Below are positions 1-10,762 of a stretch of 64,000 nt of DNA, piece by piece. Source of the stretch: Luidia sarsii (lineage: Eukaryota; Echinodermata; Asteroidea; Paxillosida; Luidiidae); the NCBI GenBank assembly GCA_949987565.1, contig OX465109.1, forward strand, positions 18,024,415 to 18,088,414, in the 5' to 3' direction. The first letter of the stretch is position 1, and each line of letters starts with the position of its first letter. The notes under the pieces are model-generated. The model ran no database searches, had not been told where the DNA came from, and worked only from the letters and a program-made list of their open reading frames with translations. A program made the translations under genes and the position numbers.

Positions 1-3000
1 TCGGGAGTTTAAATTCAGGCCGATAGAGGAAACCGGGGGCTTTTTTTAGGCCAGGTTTCAGAAACAAAAATGTAATATTGAATACGATATGAACATGCAA
101 AGAATATATCCCTGCCCGATAACCCCCCTCCCCAACCCGCTGGTCATTGTTTGCTTCTATGAGTACATAGATAGGGCACAGACAGATCCAGGTTCGTTCC
201 CTTTTCTTTTAAAATGATCAATATAAATTTTCTCCAAATTCACTAACTTTACCACCGATCGCTAGAGGAACCCTAGACCTATCTATATGCAAAACCTGAG
301 CTTCTTCGATGTCATATTTAATGGAATATCTAATTTCAAACGAAACATTTCTCCTCAGTCACTCTCCGCCGTGGCTTTTAACCCAGTGATGGTGCACATG
401 CAGCTTCCAGAACCAGGTAGGGTTGCTCCCTTGTCCTCAAAATGTATGAATAGAATTTAACTCCGATTTCGGGAGTTTAAATTCAGGCCGATAGAGGAAA
501 CCGGGGGCTTTTTTTAGGCCAGGTTTCAGAAACAAAAATGTAATATTGAATACGATATGAACATGCAAAGAATATATCCCTGCCCGATCACCCCCCTCCC
601 CAACCCGCTGGTCATTGTTTGCTTCTATGAGTACATAGATAGGGCACAGACAGATCCAGGTTCGTTCCCTTTTCTTTTAAAAGGATCAATAGAAATTTTC
701 TCCAAATTCACTAACTTTACCACCGATCGCTAGAGGAACCCTAGACCTATCTAGATGCAAAACCTGAGCTTCCTCGATGTCATATTTAATGGAATATCTA
801 ATTTCAAACGAAATATTTCTCCTCGGTCACTCTCCGCCGTGGCTTTTAACCCAGTGATGGTGCACATGCAGCTTCCAGAACCAGGTAGGGTTGCTCCCTT
901 GTCCTCAAAATGTATGAATAGAAATTAACTCCGATTTCGGGAGTTTAAATTCAGGCCGATAGAGGAAACCGGGGGCTTTTTTTAGGCCAGGTTTCAGAAA
1001 CAAAAATGTAACATTGAATACGAAATGAACATGCAAAGAATATATCTCTGCCCGATCACCCCCCTCCCCGACCCGCTGGTCATTGTTTTTTTCTATGAGT
1101 ACACAGATAGGGCACAGACAGATCCAGGTTCCTTCCCTTTGCTTTGAAAACTATCAATAGAAATTTTCTCCAAATTCACTAACTCTACCACCGATCGCTA
1201 GAGGAACCCTAGACCTATCTATATGCAAAACCTGAGCTTCCTCGATGTCATATTTAATGGAATATCTAATTTCAAACGAAATATTTCTCCTCAGTCACTC
1301 TCCGCCGTGGCTTTTAACCCAGTGATGGTGCACATGCAGCTTCCAGAACCAGGTAGGGTTGCTCCCTTGTCCTCAAAATGTATGAATAGAAATTAACTCC
1401 GATTTCGGGAGTTTAAATTCAGGCCGATAGAGGAAACCGGGGGCTTTTTTTAGGCCAGGTTTCAGAAACAAAAATGTAATATTGAAAACGATATGAACAT
1501 GCAAAGAATATATCCCTGCCCGATCACCCCCCTCCCCAACCCGCTGGTCATTGTTTGCTTCTATGAGTACATAGATAGGGCACAGACAGATCCAGGTTCG
1601 GTTCCTTTTCTTTTAAAAGGATCAATATAAATTTTCTCCAAATTCACTAACTTTACCACCGATCGCTAGAGGAACCCTAGACCTATCTATATGCAAAACC
1701 TGAGCTTCTTCGATGTCATATTTAATGGAATATCTAATTTCAAACGAAACATTTCTCCTCAGTCACTCTCCGCCGTGGCTTTTAACCCAGTGATGGTGCA
1801 CATGCAGCTTCCAGAACCAGGTAGGGTTGCTCCCTTGTCCTCAAAATGTATGAATAGAATTTAACTCCGATTTCGGGAGTTTAAATTCAGGCCGATAGAG
1901 GAAACCGGGGGCTTTTTTTAGGCCAGGTTTCAGAAACAAAAATGTAATATTGAATACGATATGAACATGCAAAGAATATATCCCTGCCCGATAACCCCCC
2001 TCCCCAACCCGCTGGTCATTGTTTGCTTCTATGAGTACATAGATAGGGCACAGACAGATCCAGGTTCGTTCCCTTTTCTTTTAAAAGGATCAATAGAAAT
2101 TTTCTCCAAATTCACTAACTTTACCACCGATCGCTAGAGGAACCCTAGACCTATCTATATGCAAAACCTGAGCTTCCTCGATGTCATATTTAATGGAATA
2201 TCTAATTTCAAACGAAATATTTCTCCTCGGTCACTCTCCGCCGTGGCTTTTAACCCAGTGATGGTGCACATGCAGCTTCCAGAACCAGGTAGGGTTGCTC
2301 CCTTGTCCTCAAAATGTATGAATAGAAATTAACTCCGATTTCGGGAGTTTAAATTCAGGCCGATAGAGGAAACCGGGGGCTTTTTTTAGGCCAGGTTTCA
2401 AAAACAAAGATGTATTATTGAAAACGATATGAACATGCAAAGAATATATCCCTGCCCGATCACCCCCCTCCCCAACCCGCTGGTCATTGTTTGCTTCTAT
2501 GAGTACATAGATAGGGCACAGACAGATCCAGGTTCGTTCCCTTTTCTTTTAAAAGGATCAATAGAAATTTTCTCCAAATTCACTAACTTTACCACCGATC
2601 GCTAGAGGAAGCCTAGACCTATCTATATGCAAAACCTGAGCTTCCTCGATGTCATATTTAATGGAATATCTAATTTCAAACGAAATATTTCTCCTCAGTC
2701 ACTGTCCGCCGTGGCTTTTAACCCAGTGATGGTGCACATGCAGCTTCCAGAACCAGGTAGGGTTGCTCCCTTGTCCTCAAAATGTATGAATAGAAATTAA
2801 CTCCGATTTCGGGAGTTTAAATTCAGGCCGATAGAGGAAACTGGGGGCTTTTTTTAGGCCAGGTTTCAGAAACAAAAATGTAATATTGAATACGATATGA
2901 ACATGCAAAGAATATATCTCTGCCCGATCACCCCCCTCCCCGACCCGCTGGTCATTGTTTTTTTCTATGAGTACACAGATAGGGCACAGAAAGATCCAGG

Positions 3001-3305
3001 TTCCTTCCCTTTGCTTTGAAAATAATCAATAGAAATTTTCTCCAAATTCACTAACTTTACCACCGATCGCTAGAGGAACCCTAGACCTATCTATATGCAA
3101 AACCTGAGCTTCCTCGATGTCATATTTAATGGAATATCTAATTTCAAACGAAATATTTCTCCTCAGTCACTCTCCGCCGTGGCTTTTAACCCAGTGATGG
3201 TGCACATGCAGCTTCCAGAACCAGGTAGGGTTGCTCCCTTGTCCTCAAAATGTATGAATAGAATTTAACTCCGATTTCGGGAGTTTAAATTCAGGCCGAT
3301 AGAGG

Positions 3306-3334
3306 AAACCGGGGGCTTTTTTTAGGCCAGGTTT
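3306..3334. other. Dyad AAACCGG / CCAGGTTT around G and T runs (example)
   Basis: Arms at monomer bases 30-37 and 51-58 pair A-T, A-T, A-T, C-G, C-G, then one G-A mismatch, then G-C, G-C, around a loop that contains T7. The T7 run keeps its length in almost all copies. In the two X monomers (4681 and 5149) the interior is replaced, but the arms become a perfect 7-bp AAACTTG / CAAGTTT pair. The element could form a hairpin or cruciform; that is inference from complementarity only. Confidence 0.6.
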
Positions 3335-3385
3335 CAGAAACAAAAATGTAATATTGAATACGATATGAACATGCAAAGAATATAT

Positions 3386-3414
3386 CCCTGCCCGATCACC
3401 CCCCTCCCCAACCC
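3386..3414 (-). other. G-quadruplex motif (example; present in nearly every monomer)
   Basis: The plus strand has CCC-TG-CCC-GATCA-CCCCCC-T-CCCC-AA-CCC. Its complement therefore has five runs of three or more G with loops of 2, 1, 5 and 2 nt, a strong fit to the canonical G3+N1-7 pattern. The plus strand is the matching i-motif candidate. B, C and G monomers read CTCTG at the left end and lose one run but keep four. D monomers (CCCAAACCC) keep all five. Only the monomers starting at 28547, 39312 (both GCCTGATC) and 41184 (CTGTCCG) look clearly weakened. It sits at monomer bases 110-138 throughout, at 468-bp spacing. Folding in vivo is untested. Confidence 0.85.
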
Positions 3415-3431
3415 GCTGGTCATTGTTTGCT

Positions 3432-3447
3432 TCTATGAGTACATAGA
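3432..3447. other. Perfect 6-bp hairpin TCTATG-AGTA-CATAGA (example)
   Basis: This perfect short inverted repeat with a 4-nt loop lies at monomer bases 156-171 in monomers reading CATAGATAG (classes A, H, D, E). Monomers reading ACACAGATAG (most B, C and G) lose one pair next to the loop. Class F reads ATGGGTACATAG and changes the loop only. Its right arm overlaps the left arm of the longer-range 9-bp inverted repeat. Confidence 0.55.
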
Positions 3448-3562
3448 TAGGGCACAGACAGATCCAGGTTCGTTCCCTTTTCTTTTAAAAGGATCAATAG
3501 AAATTTTCTCCAAATTCACTAACTTTACCACCGATCGCTAGAGGAACCCTAGACCTATCTAT
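3443..3562. other. 9-bp inverted repeat ATAGATAGG ... CCTATCTAT, 102-bp spacer (example)
   Basis: ATAGATAGG at monomer bases 167-175 is the exact reverse complement of CCTATCTAT at bases 278-286. Weaker pairing continues beyond the left arm. The right arm is almost invariant across the window; a C-to-T at 40997 is one of few exceptions. The left arm is shortened in ACAGATAGG monomers. With 102 bp between the arms, a single-stranded copy could close a large loop. No protein site is claimed. Confidence 0.5.
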
Positions 3563-3738
3563 ATGCAAAACCTGAGCTTCCTCGATGTCATATTTAATGG
3601 AATATCTAATTTCAAACGAAATATTTCTCCTCAGTCACTCTCCGCCGTGGCTTTTAACCCAGTGATGGTGCACATGCAGCTTCCAGAACCAGGTAGGGTT
3701 GCTCCCTTGTCCTCAAAATGTATGAATAGAAATTAACT

Positions 3739-3748
3739 CCGATTTCGG
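3739..3748. other. Short dyad CCGA-TT-TCGG at the monomer junction (example)
   Basis: This 10-bp near-palindrome spans the chosen monomer boundary. CpG decay breaks it in many E-class copies (CCGATTTTGG, for example before 20122 and 21058), and a C-to-T change or G-to-T change breaks it in a few others (CCTATTTCGG before 5617, 6085 and 13105). It is too short to mean much alone, but it marks the junction conveniently. Confidence 0.35.
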
Positions 3749-4680
3749 GAGTTTAAATTCAGGCCGATAGAGGAAACTGGGGGCTTTTTTTAGGCCAGGT
3801 TTCAGAAACAAAAATGTAATATTGAATACGATATGAACATGCAAAGAATATATCTCTGCCCGATCACCCCCCTCCCCGACCCGCTGGTCATTGTTTTTTT
3901 CTATGAGTACACAGATAGGGCACAGAAAGATCCAGGTTCCTTCCCTTTGCTTTGAAAATAATCAATAGAAATTTTCTCCAAATTCACTAACTTTACCACC
4001 GATCGCTAGAGGAACCCTAGACCTATCTATATGCAAAACCTGAGCTTCCTCGATGTCATATTTAATGGAATATCTAATTTCAAACGAAATATTTCTCCTC
4101 AGTCACTCTCCGCCGTGGCTTTTAACCCAGTGATGGTGCACATGCAGCTTCCAGAACCAGGTAGGGTTGCTCCCTTGTCCTCAAAATGTATGAATAGAAT
4201 TTAACTCCGATTTCGGGAGTTTAAATTCAGGCCGATAGAGGAAACCGGGGGCTTTTTTTAGGCCAGGTTTCAGAAACAAAAATGTAATATTGAATACGAT
4301 ATGAACATGCAAAGAATATATCCCTGCCCGATCACCCCCCTCCCCAACCCGCTGGTCATTGTTTGCTTCTATGAGTACATAGATAGGGCACAGACAGATC
4401 CAGGTTCGTTCCCTTTTCTTTTAAAAGGATCAATAGAAATTTTCTCCAAATTCACTAACTTTACCACCGATCGCTAGAGGAACCCTAGACCTATCTATAT
4501 GCAAAACCTGAGCTTCCTCGATGTCATATTTAATGGAATATCTAATTTCAAACGAAATATTTCTCCTCGGTCACTCTCCGCCGTGGCTTTTAACCCAGTG
4601 ATGGTGCACATGCAGCTTCCAGAACCAGGTAGGGTTGCTCCCTTGTCCTCAAAATGTATGAATAGAAATTAATTTCGATT

Positions 4681-5616
4681 TCGGGAGTTTAAATTCAGGC
4701 CGATAGAGGAAACTTGGGACTATCTATAGGGCAAGTTTCAGAAACAAAAATGTAATATTGAATACGATATGAACATGCAAAGAATATATCCCTGCCCGAT
4801 CACCCCCCTCCCCAACCCGCTGGTCATTGTTTGCTTCTATGAGAACATAGATAGGGCACAGACAGATCCAGGTTCGGTTCCTTTTCTTTTAAAAGGATCA
4901 ATATAAATTTTCTCCAAATTCACTAACTTTACCACCGATCGCTAGAGGAACCCTAGACCTATCTATATGCAAAACCTGAGCTTCCTCGATGTCATATTTA
5001 ATGGATTATCTAATTTCAAACGAAATATTTCTCCTCAGTCACTCTCCGCCGTGGCTTTTAACCCTGTGATGGTGCACATGCAGCTTCCAGAACCAGGTAG
5101 GGTTGCTCCCTTGTCCTCAAAATGTATGAATAGAAATTAACTCCGATTTCAGGAGTTAAAATTCAGGCCGATAGAGGAAACTTGGGACTATCTATAGGGC
5201 AAGTTTCAGAAACAAAAATGTAATATTGAATACGAAATGAACATGCAAAGAATATATCTCTGCCCGATCACCCCCCTCCCCAACCCGCTGGTCATTGTTC
5301 TTTTCTATGAGTACACAGATAGGGCACAGAAAGATCCAGGTTCCTTCCCTTTGCTTTGAAAATAATCAATAGAAATTTTCTCCAAATTCACTAACTTTAC
5401 CACCGATCGCTAGAGGAACCCTAGACCTATCTATATGCAAAACCTGAGCTTCCTCGATGTCATATTTAATTGAATATCTAATTTCAAACGAAATATTTCT
5501 CCTCAGTCACTCTCCGCCGTGGCTTTTAACCCAGTGATGGTGCACATGCAGCTTCCAGAACCAGGTAGGGTTGCTCCCTTGTCCTCAAAATGTATGAATA
5601 GAAATTAACTCCTATT
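4681..5616 (+). repeat. Two adjacent divergent X monomers
   Basis: Only in these two copies is the G5-C-T7 segment after AGAGGAAAC replaced by TTGGGACTATCTATAGGGCAAG, in the same 29-base interval and without a length change. The surrounding sequence is normal. The first X monomer also has private changes GAGAACATAG, GGATTATC and CCCTGTGATGG. The second has TTTCAGGAGTTAAAATTC at its start, is otherwise B/C-like (CTCTG, GTTCTTTT, AAAGATCC) and carries TAATTGAATA. The clustered substitutions suggest gene conversion from a divergent monomer type not otherwise present here. Confidence 0.8.
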
Positions 5617-6084
5617 TCGGGAGTTTAAATTCAGGCCGATAGAGGAAACCGGGGGCTTTTTTTAGGCCAGGTTTCAGAAACAAAAATGTAATATTGAATA
5701 CGACATGAACATGCAAAGAATATATCCCTGCCCGATCACCCCCCTCCCCAACCCGCTGGTCATTGTTTGCTTCTATGAGTACATAGATAGGGCACAGACA
5801 GATCCAGGTTCGTTCCCTTTTCTTTTAAAAGGATCAATAGAAATTTTCTCCAAATTCACTAACTTTACCACCGATCGCTAGAGGAACCCTAGACCTATCT
5901 ATATGCAAAACCTGAGCTTCCTCGATGTCATATTTAATGGAATATCTAATTTCAAACGAAATATTTCTCCTCAGTCACTCTCCGCCGTGGCTTTTAACCC
6001 AGTGATGGTGCACATGCAGCTTCCAGAACCAGGTAGGGTTGCTCCCTTGTCCTCAAAATGTATGAATAGAAATTAACTCCTATT

Positions 6085-9000
6085 TCGGGAGTTTAAATTC
6101 AGGCCGATAGAGGAAACCGGGGGCTTTTTTTAGGCCAGGTTTCAGAAACAAAAATGTAATATTGAATACGATATGAACATGCAAAGAATATATCTCTGCC
6201 CGATCACCCCCCTCCCCAACCCGCTGGTCATTGTTCTTTTCTATGAGTACACAGATAGGGCACAGACAGATCCAGGTTCCTTCCCTTTGCTTTGAAAATG
6301 ATCAATAGAAATTTTCTCCAAATTCACTAACTTTACCACCGATCGCTAGAGGAACCCTAGACCTATCTATATGCAAAACCTGAGCTTCCTCGATGTCATA
6401 TTTAATGGAATATCTAATTTCAAACGAAATATTTCTCCTCAGTCACTCTCCGCCGTGGCTTTTAACCCAGTGATGGTGCACATGCTGCTTCAAGAACCAG
6501 GTAGGGCTGCTCCCTTGTCCTCAAAATGTATGAATAGAAATTAACTCCGATTTCGGGAGTTTAAATTCAGGCCGATAGAGGAAACCGGGGGCTTTTTTTA
6601 GGCCAGGTTTCAGAAACAAACATGTAATATTGAATACGACATGAACATGCAAAGAATATATCCCTGCCCGATCACCCCCCTCCCAAACCCGCTGGTCATT
6701 GTTTGCTTCTATGAGTACATAGATAGGGCACAGACAGATGCAGGTTCGTTCCCTTTTCTTTTAAAAGGATCAATATAAATTTTCTCCAAATTCACTAACT
6801 TTACCACCGATCGCTAGAGGAACCCTAGACCTATCTATATGCAAAACCTGAGCTTCCTCGATGTCATATTTAATGGAATATCTAATTTCAAACGAAACAT
6901 TTCTCCTCAGTCACTCTCCGCCGTGGCTTTTAACCCAGTGATGGTGCACATGCAGCTTCCAGAACCAGGTAGGGTTGCTCCCTTGTCCTCAAAATGTATG
7001 AATAGAAATGAATTCCGATTTCGGGAGTTTAAATTCAGGCCGATAGAGGAAACCGGGGGCTTTTTTTAGGCCAGGTTTCAGAAACAAAAATGTAATATTG
7101 AAAACGATATGAACATGCAAAGAATATATCCCTGCCCGATCACCCCCCTCCCCAACCCGCTGGTCATTGTTTGCTTCTATGAGTACACAGATAGGGCACA
7201 GACAGATCCAGGTTCGTTCCCTTTTCTTTTAAAATGATCAATAGAAATTTTCTCCAAATTCACTAACTTTACCACCGATCGCTAGAGGAAGCCTAGACCT
7301 ATCTATATGCAAAACCTGAGCTTCCTCGATGTCATATTTAATGGAATATCTAATTTCAAACGAAATATTTCTCCTCAGTCACTCTCCGCCGTGGCTTTTA
7401 ACCCAGTGATGGTGCACATGCAGCTTCCAGAACCAGGTAGGGTTACTCCCTTGTCCTCAAAATGTATGAATAGAAATTAACTCCGATTTCGGGAGTTTAA
7501 ATTCAGGCCGATAGAGGAAACCGGGGGCTTTTTTTAGGCCAGGTTTCAGAAACAAAAATGTAATATTGAATACGATATGAACATGCAAAGAATATATCTC
7601 TGCCCGATCACCCCCCTCCCCGACCCGCTGGTCATTGTTTTTTTCTATGAGTACACAGATAGGGCACAGAAAGATCCAGGTTCCTTCCCTTTGCTTTGAA
7701 AATAATCAATAGAAATTTTCTCCAAATTCACTAACTTTACCACCGATCGCTAGAGGAACCCTAGACCTATCTATATGCAAAACCTGAGCTTCCTCGATGT
7801 CATATTTAATGGAATATCTAATTTCAAACGAAATATTTCTCCTCAGTCACTCTCCGCCGTGGCTTTTAACCCAGTGATGGTGCACATGCAGCTTCCAGAA
7901 CCAGGTAGGGTTGCTCCCTTGTCCTCAAAATGTATGAATAGAATTTAACTCCGATTTCGGGAGTTTAAATTCAGGCCGATAGAGGAAACCGGGGGCTTTT
8001 TTTAGGCCAGGTTTCAGAAACAAAAATGTAATATTGAATACGATATGAACATGCAAAGAATATATCCCTGCCCGATCACCCCCCTCCCCAACCCGCTGGT
8101 CATTGTTTGCTTCTATGAGTACATAGATAGGGCACAGACAGATCCAGGTTTGTTCCCTTTTCTTTTAAAAGGATCAATAGAAATTTTCTCTAAATTCACT
8201 AACTTTACCACCGATCGCTAGAGGAACCCTAGACCTATCTATATGCAAAACCTGAGCTTCCTCGATGTCATATTTAATGGAATATCTAATTTCAAACGAA
8301 ACATTTCTCCTCAGTCACTCTCCGCCGTGGCTTTTAACCCAGTGATGTTGCACATGCAGCTTCCAGAACCAGGTAGGGTTGCTCCCTTGTCCTCAAAATG
8401 TATGAATAGAATTTAACTCCGATTTCGGGAGTTTAAATTCAGGCCGATAGAGGAAACCGGGGGCTTTTTTTAGGCCAGGTTTCAGAAACAAAAATGTAAT
8501 ATTGAAAACGATATGACATGCAAAGAATATATCCCTGCCCGATCACCCCCCTCCCCAACCCGCTGGTCATTGTTTGCTTCTATGAGTACATAGATAGGGC
8601 ACAGACAGATCCAGGTTCGGTTCCTTTTCTTTTAAAAGGATCAATATAAATTTTCTCCAAATTCACTAACTTTACCACCGATCGCTAGAGGAACCCTAGA
8701 CCTATCTATATGCAAAACCTGAGCTTCTTCGATGTCATATTTAATGGAATATCTAATTTCAAACGAAACATTTCTCCTCAGTCACTCTCCGCCGTGGCTT
8801 TTAACCCAGTGATGGTGCACATGCAGCTTCCAGAACCAGGTAGGGTTGCTCCCTTGTCCTCAAAGTGTATGAATAGAATTTAACTCCGATTTCGGGAGTT
8901 TAAATTCAGGCCGATAGAGGAAACCGGCGGCTTTTTTTAGGCCAGGTTTCAGAAACAAAAATGTAATATTGAATACGATATGAACATGCAAAGAATATAT

Positions 9001-10762
9001 CCCTGCCCGATCACCCCCCTCCCCAACCCGCTGGTCATTGTTTGCTTCTATGAGTACATAGATAGGGCACAGACAGATCCAGGTTCGTTCCCTTTTCTTT
9101 TAAAAGGATCAATATAAATTTTCTCCAAATTCACTAACTTTACCACCGATCGCTAGAGGAACCCTAGACCTATCTATATGCAAAACCTGAGCTTCCTCGA
9201 TGTCTTTTTTAATGGAATATCTAATTTCAAACGAAATATTTCTCCTCGGTCACTCTCCGCCGTGGCTTTTAACCCAGTGATGGTGCACATGCAGCTTCCA
9301 GAACCAGGTAGGGTTGTTCCCTTGTCCTCAAAATGTATGAATAGAAATTAACTCCGATTTCGGGAGTTTAAATTCAGGCCGATAGAGGAAACCGGGGGCT
9401 TTTTTTAGGCCAGGTTTCAGAAACAAAAATGTAATATTGAAAACGATATGACATGCAAAGAATATATCCCTGCCCGATCACCCCCCTCCCCAACCCGCTG
9501 GTCATTGTTTGCTTCTATGAGTACATAGATAGGGCACAGACAGATCCAGGTTCGGTTCCTTTTCTTTTAAAAGGATCAATATAAATTTTCTCCAAATTCA
9601 CTAACTTTACCACCGATCGCTAGAGGAACCCTAGACCTATCTATATGCAAAACCTGAGCTTCCTCGATGTCATATTTAATGGAATATCTAATTTCAAACG
9701 AAACATTTCTCCTCAGTCACTCTCCGCCGTGGCTTTTAACCCAGTGATGGTGCACATGCAGCTTCCAGAACCAGGTAGGGTTGCTCCCTTGTCCTCAAAA
9801 TGTATGAATAGAATTTAACTCCGATTTCGGGAGTTTAAATTCAGGCCGATAGAGGAAACCGGGGGCTTTTTTTAGGCCAGGTTTCAGAAACAAAAATGTA
9901 ATATTGAATACGATATGAACATGCAAAGAATATATCCCTGCCCGATCACCCCCCTCCCCAACCCGCTGGTCATTGTTTGCTTCTATGAGTACATAGATAG
10001 GGCACAGACAGATCCAGGTTCGTTCCCTTTTCTTTTAAAAGGATCAATATAAATTTTCTCCAAATTCACTAACTTTACCACCGATTGCTAGAGGAACCCT
10101 AGACCTATCTATATGCAAAACCTGAGCTTCCTCGATGTCATATTTAATGGAATATCTAATTTCAAACGAAATATTTCTCCTCAGTCACTCTCCGCCGTGG
10201 CTTTTAACCCAGTGATGGTGCACATGCAGCTTCCAGAACCAGGTAGGGTTGCTCCCTTGTCCTCAAAATGTATGAATAGAAATTAACTCCGATTTCGGGA
10301 GTTTAAATTCAGGCCGATAGAGGAAACCGGGGGCTTTTTTTAGGCCAGGTTTCAGAAACAAAAATGTAATATTGAATACGATATGAACATGCAAAGAATA
10401 TATCTCTGCCCGATCACCCCCCTCCCCGACCCGCTGGTCATTGTTTTTTTCTATGAGTACACAGATAGGGCACAGACAGATCAAGGTTCCTTCCCTTTGC
10501 TTTGAAAATAATCAATATAAATTTTCTCCAAATTCACTAACTTTACCACCGATCGCTAGAGGAACCCTAGACCTATCTATATGCAAAACCTGAGCTTCCT
10601 TGATGTCATATTTAATGGAATATCTAATTTCAAACGAAATATTTCTCCTCAGTCACTCTCAGCCGTGGCTTTTAACCCAGTGATGGTGCACATGCAGCTT
10701 CCAGAACCAGGTAGGGTTGCTCCCTTGTCCTCAAAATGTATGAATAGAAATTAAATCCGATT
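6085..10762 (+). repeat. Monomers 14-23, source-like copy of the 15- and 14-monomer duplications
   Basis: Class order is C D A B A H A H A B. Marker variants recur downstream: GAAATGAATTCC (end of the 6553 monomer), GGTTACTCC (7443), TCTCTAAATTC (8188), GTGATGTTGC (8342), GATGTCTTTTTT (9199), CGATTGCTAG (10083) and CTCAGCCG (10659). The first two recur at +7019/7020, the rest at about +6552. Monomers at 8425 and 9360 have GATATGACATG, a 1-bp deletion. The copy at 8892 reads CCGGCGGC, which the downstream copy lacks. Monomer 16 (7021) is mosaic: GAAAACG with ACACAG and CGTTCCC. Confidence 0.8.

Larger units (their letters stand above)
3277..3744 (+). repeat. Reference monomer (class A, consensus-like)
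   Basis: This copy carries the most widespread state at most variable sites and serves as reference. Landmarks by monomer base: 1 TCGGGAGTTT; 30-58 AAACCGG and CCAGGTTT arms around G5-C-T7; 110-138 C-run block (G-quadruplex on the other strand); 156-171 TCTATG-AGTA-CATAGA hairpin; 167-175 and 278-286 inverted 9-mers; 191-201 GGTTCGTTCCC; 255-262 ACCGATCG; about 370-376 ATGGTGC with the GTGCAC palindrome; 463-472 CCGA-TT-TCGG spanning the monomer junction. There are 14 CpG sites. All six frames contain stops. There is no obvious internal sub-repeat, so the unit appears to be a simple 468-mer rather than a decayed dimer or trimer. Confidence 0.9.
2809..4680 (+). repeat. Tandem dimer duplication (2 x 936 bp, B-A B-A)
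   Basis: Monomers at 2809 and 3745 are both class B, with the same unusual pair of variants: GAAACTGGGGG instead of GAAACCGGGGG, and CAGAAAGATCC instead of CAGACAGATCC. Each is followed by a class A monomer. The second A copy (4213) differs at CTCGGTC and at its end (TTAATTTCG). This is a local two-monomer HOR, most simply produced by unequal exchange. Confidence 0.75.
1..6084 (+). repeat. Irregular monomer block, monomers 1-13
   Basis: Class order is A A B H A A B A B A X X A, with no long HOR visible. Odd copies: monomer 1 and monomer 5 share GATAACCCCCC where others read GATCACC. Monomer 3 (937) has GTAACATTG and AAACTATCA. Monomer 6 (2341) has CAAAAACAAAGATGTATTATTG and GAAGCCTAG. Monomers 11 and 12 (4681 and 5149) are the divergent X pair. 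Every monomer here is 468 bp. No gene is seen. Confidence 0.85.

Noticed and set aside
3478..3490. Rho-independent terminator or bacterial promoter elements in the T and A runs
   Set aside because: The context is a eukaryotic-type satellite array without genes. T runs here are not preceded by a stable GC-rich stem, and no bacterial gene is nearby.
3537..3560. Telomere-like repeat at GGAACCCTAGACC
   Set aside because: Only one CCCTA string occurs per monomer, with no tandem CCCTAA or CCCTAAA repeats, so this is chance similarity.
3277..3744. CENP-B box (NTTCGNNNNANNCGGGN)
   Set aside because: The best string I found is TTTCGTTTGAAATTAG on the minus strand, which fits the TTCG and the central A but lacks the CGGG. 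TTCGGGAGTTTAAATT on the plus strand lacks both the A and the CGGG. Neither is a usable match.
6839..7069. Plus-strand 76-residue reading frame, repeated at 13858
   Set aside because: It is open only because GAAATTAA became GAAATGAA in two copies related by duplication, removing the stop present in all other monomers. There is no recognisable domain and no promoter context.
10263..10484. Minus-strand 73-residue reading frame repeated at 16815, 25240, 37409, 40684, 42088, 47703, 54722, 57998 and 61274, with 83-residue versions at 43960 and 50979 and a 69-residue one at 40138
   Set aside because: It exists only in B- and G-type monomers (and one A copy in another form), where chance variants leave the frame open. 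It reads through the C-run block, dyads and junction with no domain, signal or codon pattern, and most monomers break it. Its recurrence is due to satellite duplication, not selection on a protein.
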